A stretch of DNA of 64,000 bases from Pseudarthrobacter sp. NamB4. GTDB lineage: Bacteria; Actinomycetota; Actinomycetes; Actinomycetales; Micrococcaceae. Positions 46,624 through 55,836 of this stretch are shown here, piece by piece. Positions within the stretch are counted from its first letter, which is position 1. Each line of letters starts with the position of its first letter. The notes beneath the pieces are model-generated. The model had not been told where the DNA came from. It saw nothing but the letters and a program-made list of their open reading frames with translations, and made no database searches. The position numbers were made by a program, and so were the translations under genes. The stretch covers positions 124,001 through 188,000 of the forward strand of contig NZ_VAHM01000002.1 of NCBI RefSeq assembly GCF_005796185.1. The letters run 5' to 3'.

Positions 46624-48126
46624 ATGACTTCAACCGTTCTTCCCACCGTCCATGCGGACGATGCGGACCTGACGTCCCTTGGCTACGAGCCCACCCTGCA
46701 TCGCAAGCTTGGCCGCTACGCTTCCTTTGCCGCAGGCTTTTCCTTCGTCTCCATCCTCACCACCATCTTCCAGCTGTTCGCGTTCGGCTACTCCTTCGCG
46801 GGGCCAGCCTTCTTCTGGACTTGGCCGGTGGTGCTGGTGGGCCAGTTGCTCGTGGCGCTGAACTTCGCCGAGCTCGCCGCCCGCTACCCGCTGTCCGGCG
46901 CCGTGTACCAGTGGGCGCGGCGGGTGGGCGGAGAAGGCGTGGGCTGGTTTGCCGGCTGGTTCATGGCGATCGCACAGGTGGTCACCGCCGCGGCTGCCGC
47001 CATCGCCCTGCAGGTGGTGCTGCCCCAGCTGTGGGACGGTTTCCAGCTGGTGGGCGGCGAGGCCGCCCTGAACACGGTCACGGGTGCTGCCAACGCGGTG
47101 ATCCTCGGAGCGGTGCTCCTGGTGGCCACCACCATCATCAACTCACTCGGCGTCAAGTTCATGGCGCACGTCAACTCCGTCGGCGTGACCTGCGAGATCG
47201 TGGGCGTCGTGGCCGTCATCCTGGCGCTCATCAGCGCCGCCCAGCGCGGCCCGGACGTAGTAGCGGACACGGCCGTCCTCCAGACTTCCGAACTCGGCGC
47301 CGTGGGGGCGTTCCTGGTCTCCGGGCTCATGGCCGCCTACGTCATGGTGGGCTTCAACTCGGCCGGCGAGCTCTCGGAGGAGACCAAGGACCCGCGCCGC
47401 ACAGCTCCCCGCACCATCCTTTCCGCCCTGCTCATCTCCGGCGTTGGCGGAGCACTCATGATCATCACCGCCCTGATGGCCGCGCCCAGCCTCGACGACG
47501 GCCGGCTCGCCACCGAGGGCCTGCCCTACGTCCTCACCGCAGTACTGGGCACCTTCTGGGGCAAGGTTCTGCTGGTGGACGTCGCCATCGCCATCTTCGT
47601 CTGCACGCTTGCCATCCAGACCGCCGGTTCACGGCTGGTGTTCTCCATGGCCCGGGACGGCAAGCTCCCTGCCTCGGCACTGCTCTCCTCAGTCCACCCC
47701 ACCCGCGGCACTCCGATGTGGCCGTCCATCGTCATCGGCGCCCTCGCAGTGGGCGTGCTGGCCATCAACGTCGGCAACGCGGCCCTGTTCACTACTCTCT
47801 GCAGCGTCTGCATCGTCATGGTCTACCTTGCCTACCTCCTGGTCACCGGGCCGCAGCTGATCAACCGCCTTCGGGGGGACTGGGACCGGGTAGGACAGAC
47901 AATGCCCGAAGGGCTCTTCTCGCTGGGGCGCTGGGGACTGCCCGTCAACGTCCTGGCTGTCCTCTACGGAGCCCTGATGGTGGTCAACCTGGCCTGGCCG
48001 CGGCCGGAGGTCTACGACCCCTCCGGCGGGAACGGCATCCTCCTCTACTCCGCGCCGCTCATGGTGGCCGTTGTCCTGCTCCTCGGCCTCTGGGTACGCC
48101 GCCGGAACCTGGCCGCCAAGGCCTGA
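46624..48126 (+). CDS. APC-superfamily permease of the guanidine/urea operon
   Basis: A 500-residue permease with about 12 transmembrane helices. The first, GFSFVSILTTIFQLFAFGYSF, is followed by NFAELAARYPLSGAVYQWARRVGG, as in the amino acid/choline/GABA permease group. The ATG at 46624 has GGAGA 5 nt upstream. It is the first gene of a co-directional cluster with two DUF1989 genes, the carboxylase and allophanate hydrolase. The likely cargo is guanidine, urea or a guanidino or amine compound; the sequence cannot choose. Confidence 0.85.
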   Translation: MTSTVLPTVHADDADLTSLGYEPTLHRKLGRYASFAAGFSFVSILTTIFQLFAFGYSFAGPAFFWTWPVVLVGQLLVALNFAELAARYPLSGAVYQWARRVGGEGVGWFAGWFMAIAQVVTAAAAAIALQVVLPQLWDGFQLVGGEAALNTVTGAANAVILGAVLLVATTIINSLGVKFMAHVNSVGVTCEIVGVVAVILALISAAQRGPDVVADTAVLQTSELGAVGAFLVSGLMAAYVMVGFNSAGELSEETKDPRRTAPRTILSALLISGVGGALMIITALMAAPSLDDGRLATEGLPYVLTAVLGTFWGKVLLVDVAIAIFVCTLAIQTAGSRLVFSMARDGKLPASALLSSVHPTRGTPMWPSIVIGALAVGVLAINVGNAALFTTLCSVCIVMVYLAYLLVTGPQLINRLRGDWDRVGQTMPEGLFSLGRWGLPVNVLAVLYGALMVVNLAWPRPEVYDPSGGNGILLYSAPLMVAVVLLLGLWVRRRNLAAKA

Positions 48127-48202
48127 GCACACCTTCCCAATCAGTTCTTTACAACACTCGCTCCCGAACCAACACACGCTTCAAGACCAGTACAGGATCG
48201 AC

Positions 48203-49087
48203 ATGACACAAGTAACCGAAACTCCAGCAGCAGCCGGGACCGCCACCACCGCCGGTGCCCGTGCCCACGCAAGGGAACAGCACGGCAGGACCGTGGACAC
48301 CATGCGGCACGTTCCGGCCGCGCTAGCCCCGGGGCGCCTTCTGGCAGGACTTCCCGACGGCGCCGCAGCTTCCCTTAGCTGGGCGGAATCGCTGGCCTTC
48401 GGCCGCTACACCGTCATGAACCTGGCCCGCGGCACCAGGGTCAGGCTCACAGACACCTCCGGTGACGCCTGCGTCCACACGCTGCTTTACCGCGCCGGAG
48501 CCCTGCACGAGCGGCTCAACATCGCCGATACCGTCAAGGTGCCCTGGCAGGCCTACCCCGCGGCCGGTCACCCGCTGCTTTCCGACGCCGGCCGTTTGAT
48601 GGCCACCATCGCGGCCGACACCTCGTCCCGCCACGATGCACTCACGGGTGCCACCACGCTCGCTGGCAACACGGCACGCTACGGCGCAGGATCCGTCCAC
48701 AGCGCATCTCCTGCCGCACGTGAATTGCTCACCCTCGGTGCCCTCAAGAGCGGGCTCGGCCCGTCCGACGTCGCGCCGTCGTTGTCCTTTTTCAAGGGCA
48801 TCAGCGTTGACCCTGCCGGCACCATTACCTTCACAGGAAGCGCAGGCCCGGGTGCCGCCGTCGACCTTCTCCTCCAGATGGACGCGGTGCTGGTCCTTGC
48901 CAACACAGCGCACCCGTTGGACCCGCGCCCGGACTTCACCGGCACCGCCGTGGACATCCTCGCCTGGCATGTGCCGCAGGACCTGGCAGCGCTGGAAGCC
49001 GGCAGCCTGGCGGGCCCCCTGAGTCCCGAACATCTGCAGGCACTGCATAACACCGAACACGACCTGACCGCAAGGAACGCCCGATGA
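48203..49087 (+). CDS. urea carboxylase-associated protein 1 (DUF1989); candidate carboxyguanidine deiminase subunit
   Basis: A 294-residue DUF1989 protein (UAAP1 type). The N-terminal 60 residues are Ala/Thr-rich and variable; LARGTRVRLTDTSGDACVHTLLYRAG begins the conserved core. Cys and His in GDACVHTLLY are candidate metal or catalytic residues. Proteins annotated UAAP1/UAAP2 in such operons form carboxyguanidine deiminase (CgdAB), converting carboxyguanidine to allophanate. The ATG at 48203 is used; the longer frame starts inside the permease gene. It overlaps the second DUF1989 gene by 4 bp, as expected for a heteromeric enzyme. Confidence 0.8.
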   Translation: MTQVTETPAAAGTATTAGARAHAREQHGRTVDTMRHVPAALAPGRLLAGLPDGAAASLSWAESLAFGRYTVMNLARGTRVRLTDTSGDACVHTLLYRAGALHERLNIADTVKVPWQAYPAAGHPLLSDAGRLMATIAADTSSRHDALTGATTLAGNTARYGAGSVHSASPAARELLTLGALKSGLGPSDVAPSLSFFKGISVDPAGTITFTGSAGPGAAVDLLLQMDAVLVLANTAHPLDPRPDFTGTAVDILAWHVPQDLAALEAGSLAGPLSPEHLQALHNTEHDLTARNAR

Positions 49088-49761
49088 ACACCGCCGTTTA
49101 CACCAACCCTGCCGCAGACGCCCGCGCCATTGCACTCACCCCAGGCGAGGTGGTTTTGGACGAGTTCGTCGAGGCACGCGGCCCCTGGTCCGCCGTCGTC
49201 TCCGCCGGCGAAGTGCTGACCATCGTTGACCTCGAGGGCAACCAGGCCGTGGATTGCCTGCTGTACGCCGCGGGCGACACCTCCGTCCGCTACTCAGCAG
49301 CCGTCACCATCGCCAGCCAGCAGTCAATCGTCCTGACAACGGGCTCGGTCCTGCGGGCGGAAACGGGAGCGGCGCTGATGACAGTCGTGGCCGATGAGGT
49401 GGGCGTGCACGACACCATCGGCGGCGCCTGCTCGCAGGAGTCCAACACCCTCCGCTACGGCCAGCACACCCGGGAACAGCACGCCTGCGTGGAGAACTTC
49501 CTGATTGAGGGTTCGCGCTGGGGCCTCGGGAAGCGGGACCTGGTGTCCAACATCAACTGGTTCATGAACGTGCCGGTCGACCCGGACGGCGCTCTGGGGA
49601 TCGTTGACGGCCTGTCCGCTCCCGGCAAGCGGGTGGCGCTGCGCGCCGAGGTGGACACCCTGGTGCTGGTGTCCAACTGCCCGCAGATCAACAACCCGTG
49701 CAACGGCTTCAACCCCACCCCCGTCCGCATGATCGTCACCCGGCCGGAGGCTGCGCTGTGA
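49084..49761 (+). CDS. urea carboxylase-associated protein 2 (DUF1989); candidate carboxyguanidine deiminase subunit
   Basis: A 225-residue DUF1989 protein (UAAP2 type). The matching core LTIVDLEGNQAVDCLLYAAGDTSVRYSAAVT aligns with the preceding gene's TDTSGDACVHTLLYRAG. Later motifs are GGACSQESNTLRYG and NINWFMNVPVDPDG; ISNCPQINNPCNG-like VSNCPQINNPCNGFNPTPVR closes it. The Cys residues may bind a metal. It overlaps its partner and the carboxylase by 4 bp each, so production is coupled. Confidence 0.82.
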   Translation: MNTAVYTNPAADARAIALTPGEVVLDEFVEARGPWSAVVSAGEVLTIVDLEGNQAVDCLLYAAGDTSVRYSAAVTIASQQSIVLTTGSVLRAETGAALMTVVADEVGVHDTIGGACSQESNTLRYGQHTREQHACVENFLIEGSRWGLGKRDLVSNINWFMNVPVDPDGALGIVDGLSAPGKRVALRAEVDTLVLVSNCPQINNPCNGFNPTPVRMIVTRPEAAL

Positions 49762-52700
49762 ACACCTTTGACACCCTCCTGATCGCGAACCGCGGCGAGA
49801 TCGCCTGCCGCATCATCGAATCCGCCCGGAAGCTGGGACTCCGCACGGTGGCCGTCTTCTCCGAAGCGGACCGGGGCGCCAAGCACGTCCGGCTCGCGGA
49901 CGAAGCGGTGCTCCTGGGGCCGGCTCCGGCGAAGGAGTCCTACCTCCGCGTGGAGGCGCTGCTCGAAGCCGCCAGATCGACGGGCGCCGGTGCGATCCAC
50001 CCCGGCTACGGCTTCCTGTCCGAGGACGCGGACTTCGCCGAAGCCGTTGAAGCAGCAGGGCTGGTCTTTGTGGGCCCCACCCCCGAACAGCTGCGCATCT
50101 TTGGCACGAAGCACACAGCGCGCGACGCCGCACGGTCGGCCGGGGTGCCGATGATCGCCGGATCAGGGCTGCTTGAGGACGTGGAGGCTGCCGTCGCGGC
50201 CGGCAAAGCCGTCGGCTTTCCGCTGATGCTCAAGGCCACCGGCGGTGGCGGCGGCATCGGCATGACGGTCTGCCGCAACGAGGCCGAACTCGTTGAAAGC
50301 TTCCCCCGCGTTGCCCGCCTGGCGGGTGCCAGCTTCGGCACCGCCGGGGTCTTCGCGGAGCGCTATGTCGAGAACGCCCGGCACGTGGAGGTCCAGGTTT
50401 TCGGCGATGGCGGGGGGCGGGTGGTCAGCCTCGGTGACCGGGACTGCTCGCTGCAGCGCCGCCACCAGAAGGTCCTCGAAGAGGCGCCCGCCCCGGACCT
50501 GCCGGATGAACTGCGCGAAGAGCTGCACCGCAGCTCCCGTGCCCTCTGCGCCTCCCTTAACTACCGCTCGGCCGGTACGGTCGAGTTTGTCTATGATCCG
50601 GCCCGCCGCGAAGCATCCTTCCTGGAAGTCAACGCGCGTCTCCAGGTGGAGCACCCGGTCACCGAAGCTGTCACCGGCGTGGACCTGGTGGAGTGGATGC
50701 TCCGGCTGGCCCAGGGCGGGAGCGACGCCGCGAGCGTCCTTGAAGGCGCGCCGGACAGCCTGCCGGTTTCCGGCCATGCCGTGGAAGCACGCGTCTACGC
50801 TGAGGACCCCGCCCGGACCTTCCAGCCCAGCGCCGGTACCGTGACCAACGCCGCCTACCCGGCAAGGGCGGACGTCCGCGTGGACGCCTGGGCCGAAACC
50901 GGCACCGAGGTGTCCACCAACTACGATCCCCTCCTGGGCAAAATCATCACCTCCGGCGCCAACCGCACAGAAGCATTTGACCGGCTGTCCGCAGCGCTCG
51001 CCGGCACCCGGATCGACGGGATCGAGACCAACCTCGGCATGCTCCGCACAGCCGCCACGCTGGCTGAGGTCCGCGGCGTCCGGCACTCCACCGGCACCCT
51101 GGACAATGTGGGGGATCCAGAGCCGCGCATCACCGTGGGCCGCCCCGGCCTGCAGACCAGCGTGCAGGACTGGCCCGGCCGCACGGGACTGTGGCAGATC
51201 GGTGTCCCGCCGAGCGGCCCCATGGACGATCTGTCCTTCCGGCTCGGCAACACCGCCCTTGGCAACCCGGAAGGTGCCCCGGGCCTGGAATTCACAATGA
51301 CCGGCCCCAGCCTTACGTTCACCCACCCCACCACCGTCTGCGTCACCGGTGCCGAGGTAAGCGTGACGGTGGATGGGACTGAGGTGCCGGCGTGGGCGCC
51401 CGTCACGATCCCCGCGGGCGGAACGCTCGACGTCGGCACAGCCCGCAGCAAGGGCCTGCGCGGCTACATCCTGTTCCAGGGCGGCCTGGACATTCCGGAG
51501 TACCTTGGCAGCGCCTCCACCTTCACCTTGGGCCAGTTCGGCGGCCACGCCGGGCGGGGCCTGCGCGCCGGCGACGTGCTCCGTGCAGTCATCCCAGCTG
51601 GAAAGGCACCCACGGCAGCAGTGCCGCTGGACAGCCGGCCCGCCCTGACCTCGACCTGGGAGTTGGCCGTGGTGGAAGGGCCGCACGGCGCCCCGGAGTT
51701 CTTCCAGCGGGAGGACATCGAAGAGCTGTACGGCGCCGAGTACGAGGTCCACTTCAACTCAGCCCGCACCGGTGTCCGGCTTATCGGTCCCAAGCCGCGC
51801 TGGGCCCGGACCGACGGCGGCGAGGCCGGCCTGCACCCCTCCAACATCCACGACACCGCCTACTCAGTGGGAGCCCTGGACTTTACCGGCGACACTCCCA
51901 TCCTGCTTGGCCCGGACGGCCCCAGCCTGGGCGGCTTCGTCTGCCCCGTCACCGTGGTGACCGCCGACCGCTGGAAGCTGGGCCAGCTCCGGCCGGGGGA
52001 CAAGGTGCGGTTCGTGCCCATCAAAGCCCGCCGGGCGCCGTCGGCCAAGGATCTGGGACCGGGCCGGCAGCTGGTCCTGCCCGGCGACGCCGGCTGGTCC
52101 GGGGATCTTGCCGCCGTCACCGCCTCGGCACCTTGGCTGCGCACTGCCCGCCGCGGGGATGGCGACGACGGCGTTCTGGGCCGGGTGCCGGAAGGTTCCG
52201 GACGGCCCGCGGTCACCTACCGCCGCTCCGGCGACGACAACCTGCTGGTGGAGTACGGCGAAATGGTCCTGGACCTCGGGCTCCGCGCGCGGGTACACGC
52301 CCTGCACCAGCACATCGAGCAGCTCCGGGTGCCCGGCATCGTGGACCTCACCCCGGGCATCCGGTCCCTGCAGATCAAAGTGGACCCCTCGGTGCTGTCC
52401 ACGTCGCGCCTCCTGGATTTGGTCCAGGAAGTCGAGGCAGCCCTGCCGGCCAGTTCCGAGCTGGTGGTTCCCAGCCGCACCGTGCGGCTGCCGCTGTCCT
52501 GGGACGATCCCGCCACCCGCGAGGCCATCGAACGCTACATGACAGGTGTCCGTGACGACGCTCCCTGGTGCCCCTGGAACATCGAATTCATCCGGCGCAT
52601 CAACGGCCTGGACTCGGTCAATGACGTGTTCGACACCGTCTTTAACGCCGAATACCTGGTACTGGGACTTGGCGATGTTTACCTTGGCGCCCCGGTGGCA

Positions 52701-53498
52701 ACCCCGCTGGATCCGCGCCACCGGCTGGTCACCACCAAGTACAACCCGGCCCGCACCTGGACGCCCGAGAACGCCGTGGGCATCGGCGGCGCATACATGT
52801 GCATTTACGGCATGGAAGGACCCGGGGGCTACCAGTTCGTGGGCCGCACCACCCAGGTCTGGTCCCGCTACGCTGACTCCGCCCCGTTCGAGCCCGGTTC
52901 ACCGTGGCTGCTCCGTTTCTTCGACCGGATCTCCTGGTACCCCGTCAGCCCTGAGGAACTCCTGGACCTCCGGGCGGACATGGCCGCCGGACGTGGCCGC
53001 GGAGTGGAGATCGAGGACGGCACGTTCTCGCTTGCCGAGCACGAGGTGTTCCTCGAGGAAAACCGCGAGTCCATTGCGGCCTTCCGGGAAAAACAGGGGA
53101 CTGCATTCGCCATGGAGCGGCAGGCATGGGCCGACGCGGGCGAGTTCGACCGTGCCGACGCGCTGGCCGCCGTCGCGGCGCCCCCGGCAGACGAGGTAGC
53201 GGTTCCCGACGGCGGGTCCCTCGTCTCGGCGCCTTTCGCCGCGAGCGTCTGGAAGGTGGACGTGGCGGAAGGGGACCGGGTGGTCAAGGGCCAGCCGCTG
53301 GTGTCGCTGGAGGCTATGAAGATGGAAACCGTGTTGGAGGCGCCCTGCAACGGCGTGGTGCTGCGGGTCCTGCCGGCCGCCGGCTCGCAGGTTGTTTCCG
53401 GCGAGGCGGTGGTGGTCCTCGGCGCGGGCGCAGAGCTGGAAAATAGAGGAGCGGGGGATGGGCTGGAAGCAGCGGAACTCGAGGAGGCAGCAGTATGA
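49758..53498 (+). CDS. biotin-dependent urea/guanidine carboxylase
   Basis: A 1246-residue single-chain carboxylase. An N-terminal biotin carboxylase (LIANRGEIACRIIESARKLG, ATP-grasp GGGGGIGM, about 1-450) is followed by a KipA-like carboxyltransferase half (VGRPGLQTSVQDWPGRTGLWQIGVPPSGPMDD, about 457-775). A KipI-like half (about 818-1020), a conserved CT end (RINGLDSVNDVF...PGGYQFVGRTTQVW) and a C-terminal biotinyl domain with EAMKMET (Lys near 1187) complete it. It carboxylates urea to allophanate or guanidine to carboxyguanidine; the two adjacent DUF1989 genes favour guanidine. The GTG start overlaps the upstream stop. The hydrolase half of fused urea amidolyases is a separate gene here. 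Confidence 0.92.
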   Translation: MNTFDTLLIANRGEIACRIIESARKLGLRTVAVFSEADRGAKHVRLADEAVLLGPAPAKESYLRVEALLEAARSTGAGAIHPGYGFLSEDADFAEAVEAAGLVFVGPTPEQLRIFGTKHTARDAARSAGVPMIAGSGLLEDVEAAVAAGKAVGFPLMLKATGGGGGIGMTVCRNEAELVESFPRVARLAGASFGTAGVFAERYVENARHVEVQVFGDGGGRVVSLGDRDCSLQRRHQKVLEEAPAPDLPDELREELHRSSRALCASLNYRSAGTVEFVYDPARREASFLEVNARLQVEHPVTEAVTGVDLVEWMLRLAQGGSDAASVLEGAPDSLPVSGHAVEARVYAEDPARTFQPSAGTVTNAAYPARADVRVDAWAETGTEVSTNYDPLLGKIITSGANRTEAFDRLSAALAGTRIDGIETNLGMLRTAATLAEVRGVRHSTGTLDNVGDPEPRITVGRPGLQTSVQDWPGRTGLWQIGVPPSGPMDDLSFRLGNTALGNPEGAPGLEFTMTGPSLTFTHPTTVCVTGAEVSVTVDGTEVPAWAPVTIPAGGTLDVGTARSKGLRGYILFQGGLDIPEYLGSASTFTLGQFGGHAGRGLRAGDVLRAVIPAGKAPTAAVPLDSRPALTSTWELAVVEGPHGAPEFFQREDIEELYGAEYEVHFNSARTGVRLIGPKPRWARTDGGEAGLHPSNIHDTAYSVGALDFTGDTPILLGPDGPSLGGFVCPVTVVTADRWKLGQLRPGDKVRFVPIKARRAPSAKDLGPGRQLVLPGDAGWSGDLAAVTASAPWLRTARRGDGDDGVLGRVPEGSGRPAVTYRRSGDDNLLVEYGEMVLDLGLRARVHALHQHIEQLRVPGIVDLTPGIRSLQIKVDPSVLSTSRLLDLVQEVEAALPASSELVVPSRTVRLPLSWDDPATREAIERYMTGVRDDAPWCPWNIEFIRRINGLDSVNDVFDTVFNAEYLVLGLGDVYLGAPVATPLDPRHRLVTTKYNPARTWTPENAVGIGGAYMCIYGMEGPGGYQFVGRTTQVWSRYADSAPFEPGSPWLLRFFDRISWYPVSPEELLDLRADMAAGRGRGVEIEDGTFSLAEHEVFLEENRESIAAFREKQGTAFAMERQAWADAGEFDRADALAAVAAPPADEVAVPDGGSLVSAPFAASVWKVDVAEGDRVVKGQPLVSLEAMKMETVLEAPCNGVVLRVLPAAGSQVVSGEAVVVLGAGAELENRGAGDGLEAAELEEAAV

Positions 53499-55342
53499 AC
53501 ACGGAAACCCAAGGTGCCGCCACCAAGCGGATCCAGGCCGCGCTCGCCGCCCTGGAGGCCATAGACCGCCCGGAAATCTGGATTACCCTCCGCGATGCTG
53601 ACGAGCTGCTGGCCGAGGCCGCGGCCATTGACACGGCAGTTGCCGGCGGCGCCGGGCTGCCGCTGGCCGGGCTCCTGCTCGCCGTCAAGAACAACGTCGA
53701 CGTGGCAGGCGTCCCGACCACGGCGGCGTGTCCCGGCTTCGCCTATGTCCCCGAGAAGGACGCCGCAGCGGTGGCCCGGTTACGTGCTGCCGGCGCCCTG
53801 GTCCTGGGCGCCACCAACCTGGACCAGTTTGCCACCGGCCTGGTCGGAACCCGCAGCCCGTACGGGGCGGTCCGGGACTCCCGCCGTCCGGACTTCATTT
53901 CCGGCGGTTCCAGTTCCGGCTCTGCCGTGGCAGTGGCACTGGGGCTCGTGGACATCGCCATTGGGACGGATACCGCCGGGTCGGGCCGGGTGCCGGCCGG
54001 GCTGCAGGGCATCGTGGGCATCAAGCCCACCCTCAATGTTGTGTCCACCGCCGGCGTGGTGCCGGCGTGCAGGTCCTGGGACGCGGTCACCATCTTCGCC
54101 CGCCATCTCTCCACAGCGGAGCTCGCCATGGGCGCGATGGCTGGAGGAGCCCGGGCCTGGCCTGCAGACATCCGGCTGGCAGCGCCGGAGAAGCCGCGCG
54201 TCGCCTACCCCGCAACCCTGCCGGCACTGCCGGAGGCCTGGGCTGCTGAATTCCAGCGCAACATTGACAGGCTCAAGGACGCCGGCGTGAAGGCGGAACC
54301 CATTGACTTCAACGCCTTCCTCGAAGCGGCCCGGCTGCTGTACGACGGCGCGCTGGTAGCGGAGCGTTACGCCGCCGTCGGAGAGTTCCTGGAAAATGCC
54401 GACGGCGGTGTGGAGAGCCAGGCGGGCCTGGACCCTACCGTGGAGCGCATCATCCGCGCGGCAGGCACTGTGCCCGCCCACCGTTACGTCGCTGATACCG
54501 GCCGGCTCGAAGCGCTGAAGCAGGAGGCTATGGAGGGCCTTGCAGGTTTTGACGCCCTGCTGATCCCGACGGCGCCGTTCCATCCCACCCTTGCCGAGGT
54601 GGCCGCGGATCCGGTGGGCGTGAACTCCCTCATGGGCACCTACACGAACTTCTGCAACCTGTTCGACCTGTGCGCGGTTGCAGTACCGGCCGGAGAGGTG
54701 GACGGGGCCCAGTTCGGGCTGACCGTGGTGGGCCGGACGTTTGACGACGCTGTTGCCACCGACATTGCCCGCCGCCTGGAGGCAACTCCGGAAGCCCCGG
54801 CACTCTTTGCCGGGGGCGCGGCACCGGCAGCGGCGCGCGCCGGCGCCGGCCCGTCGTCGTCCGCTCCCTGGCCGGTTGCCGCAGGCGCCGCCGCTGTTCC
54901 ACTCGTGGTGGTGGGTGCGCACCGCAAGGGGCAGCCGCTGGCCCGCCAGCTCGAGGAACTGGGCGCCGCCTGGGACGGCCACGTGCGGACCTCCGCGCGC
55001 TACCGGATGGTTTCCCTGGACACGGTGCCGCCCAAGCCGGGCGTGTACCGTTCCGACGACGGCGCGGAGCTGGTGGGGGAGCGGTGGCTCGTGTCCGAAG
55101 CAGGGCTGGGCAGGTTCCTGGCCGCCCTGCCCGAACCCATGCTGCTGGGGACGGTCGAACTGGCCGACGGTTCCCAGGCTGTGGGCTTCGCCTGCGATGC
55201 CGTCGCAGCATCAGGCGGGCAGGACATCACCAGCTACGGCGACTGGCTGGCAGCCAAGGACCACCTGCCCCAGCCCAAAAGCCTGTGGCAGAACCTCGGA
55301 GACGTGGCCCTGGCCGGGTTCAGCAGGGGCGAGCGCACCTGA
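53495..55342 (+). CDS. atzF: allophanate hydrolase
   Basis: A 615-residue amidase-signature enzyme hydrolysing allophanate to ammonium and carbon dioxide. The catalytic Lys is in LLAVKNNVDVAG, the Ser residues in ISGGSSSGSAVAVALG and GTDTAGSGRVPAG (about 130-165). The C-terminal domain (about 470-610) with YRMVSLDTVPPKPG and GTVELADGSQAVGFACDA is characteristic of AtzF. It overlaps the carboxylase by 4 bp and ends the operon; a hairpin repeat follows 5 bp after the stop. Confidence 0.93.
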   Translation: MNTETQGAATKRIQAALAALEAIDRPEIWITLRDADELLAEAAAIDTAVAGGAGLPLAGLLLAVKNNVDVAGVPTTAACPGFAYVPEKDAAAVARLRAAGALVLGATNLDQFATGLVGTRSPYGAVRDSRRPDFISGGSSSGSAVAVALGLVDIAIGTDTAGSGRVPAGLQGIVGIKPTLNVVSTAGVVPACRSWDAVTIFARHLSTAELAMGAMAGGARAWPADIRLAAPEKPRVAYPATLPALPEAWAAEFQRNIDRLKDAGVKAEPIDFNAFLEAARLLYDGALVAERYAAVGEFLENADGGVESQAGLDPTVERIIRAAGTVPAHRYVADTGRLEALKQEAMEGLAGFDALLIPTAPFHPTLAEVAADPVGVNSLMGTYTNFCNLFDLCAVAVPAGEVDGAQFGLTVVGRTFDDAVATDIARRLEATPEAPALFAGGAAPAAARAGAGPSSSAPWPVAAGAAAVPLVVVGAHRKGQPLARQLEELGAAWDGHVRTSARYRMVSLDTVPPKPGVYRSDDGAELVGERWLVSEAGLGRFLAALPEPMLLGTVELADGSQAVGFACDAVAASGGQDITSYGDWLAAKDHLPQPKSLWQNLGDVALAGFSRGERT

Positions 55343-55347
55343 CCCCC

Positions 55348-55410
55348 GAGTTTTTGGCCGGATATGCATACTTGCAGATGGCTTAAGTCGGCATATATGG
55401 ACAAAAACTC
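55348..55410 (+). repeat. 63-bp hairpin repeat element, copy B
   Basis: The arms 55348-55367 (GAGTTTTTGGCCGGATATGC) and 55391-55410 pair with 17 of 20 matches around a 23-nt loop. Compared in matching orientation, copies A and B are identical at about 49 of 63 positions, highest in the arms (37 of 40), and have the same loop length. This copy lies between the atzF stop and the hydrolase remnant and may act as the operon's 3' end structure. Confidence 0.85.
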
Positions 55411-55420
55411 ATACTGGAAG

Positions 55421-55797
55421 TCAGCCCTTGAAGTACTCGGAGATGTCGGTGACCAGTTCGTCAATGGCCGCCGGGATGGAGCCGTGGAAACCCTTGGGGG
55501 AGAGCTCGTAGGTGCTGCCGGGGACCGCGGCGTGCAGCCGTTCTGCCGTCACCTTGTAGTAGCCGGGGCTCTTGCCGCGGGCAATGAAGTGGGTGTTGAC
55601 CGGCAGCACGCTGAAGTCCCTGGCCTGGTCGGCCTTGCCCTTTTGTCCGCGGGCTGCTCAGAGGAGCTTCCGCGCCCGCGGCGGTCGTAGACGTCCAGGC
55701 CCAGCCATCGCCCAGGCCCTCGGCCAGCGGCATCGAAAACGGCCGGTGCCAGCCGGCCGCCGTCGTGCGTTGGAAGTGCCTGTTCTTTCACCACCAT
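55421..55797 (-). pseudogene. Remnant of an alpha/beta hydrolase
   Basis: On the minus strand the start reads MVVKEQALPTHDGGRLAP and soon YDRRGRGSSSEQP, the N-terminal loop of alpha/beta hydrolases. It then loses the central catalytic part. The C-terminal DFSVLPVNTHFIARGKSPGYYKVTAERLHAAVPGS...FHGSIPAAIDELVTDISEYF is readable in another frame to the stop at 55421. About 150 residues including the nucleophile Ser are missing. Both ends match the hydrolase at 44799-45635 (RRGRGSSS.QP; LP..T....KSP.Y), so it is a relic of a related gene. Confidence 0.75.
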
Positions 55798-55830
55798 CCT
55801 AGGCAGGAGCGGTGCGGCCTCCCCGCCCGG

Positions 55831-55836
55831 TAAACT
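55831..55836 (+). promoter_or_regulatory. -10 element of leaderless lysS transcript
   Basis: TAAACT lies 8 nt before the lysS GTG start, and no Shine-Dalgarno is present. Confidence 0.5.
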
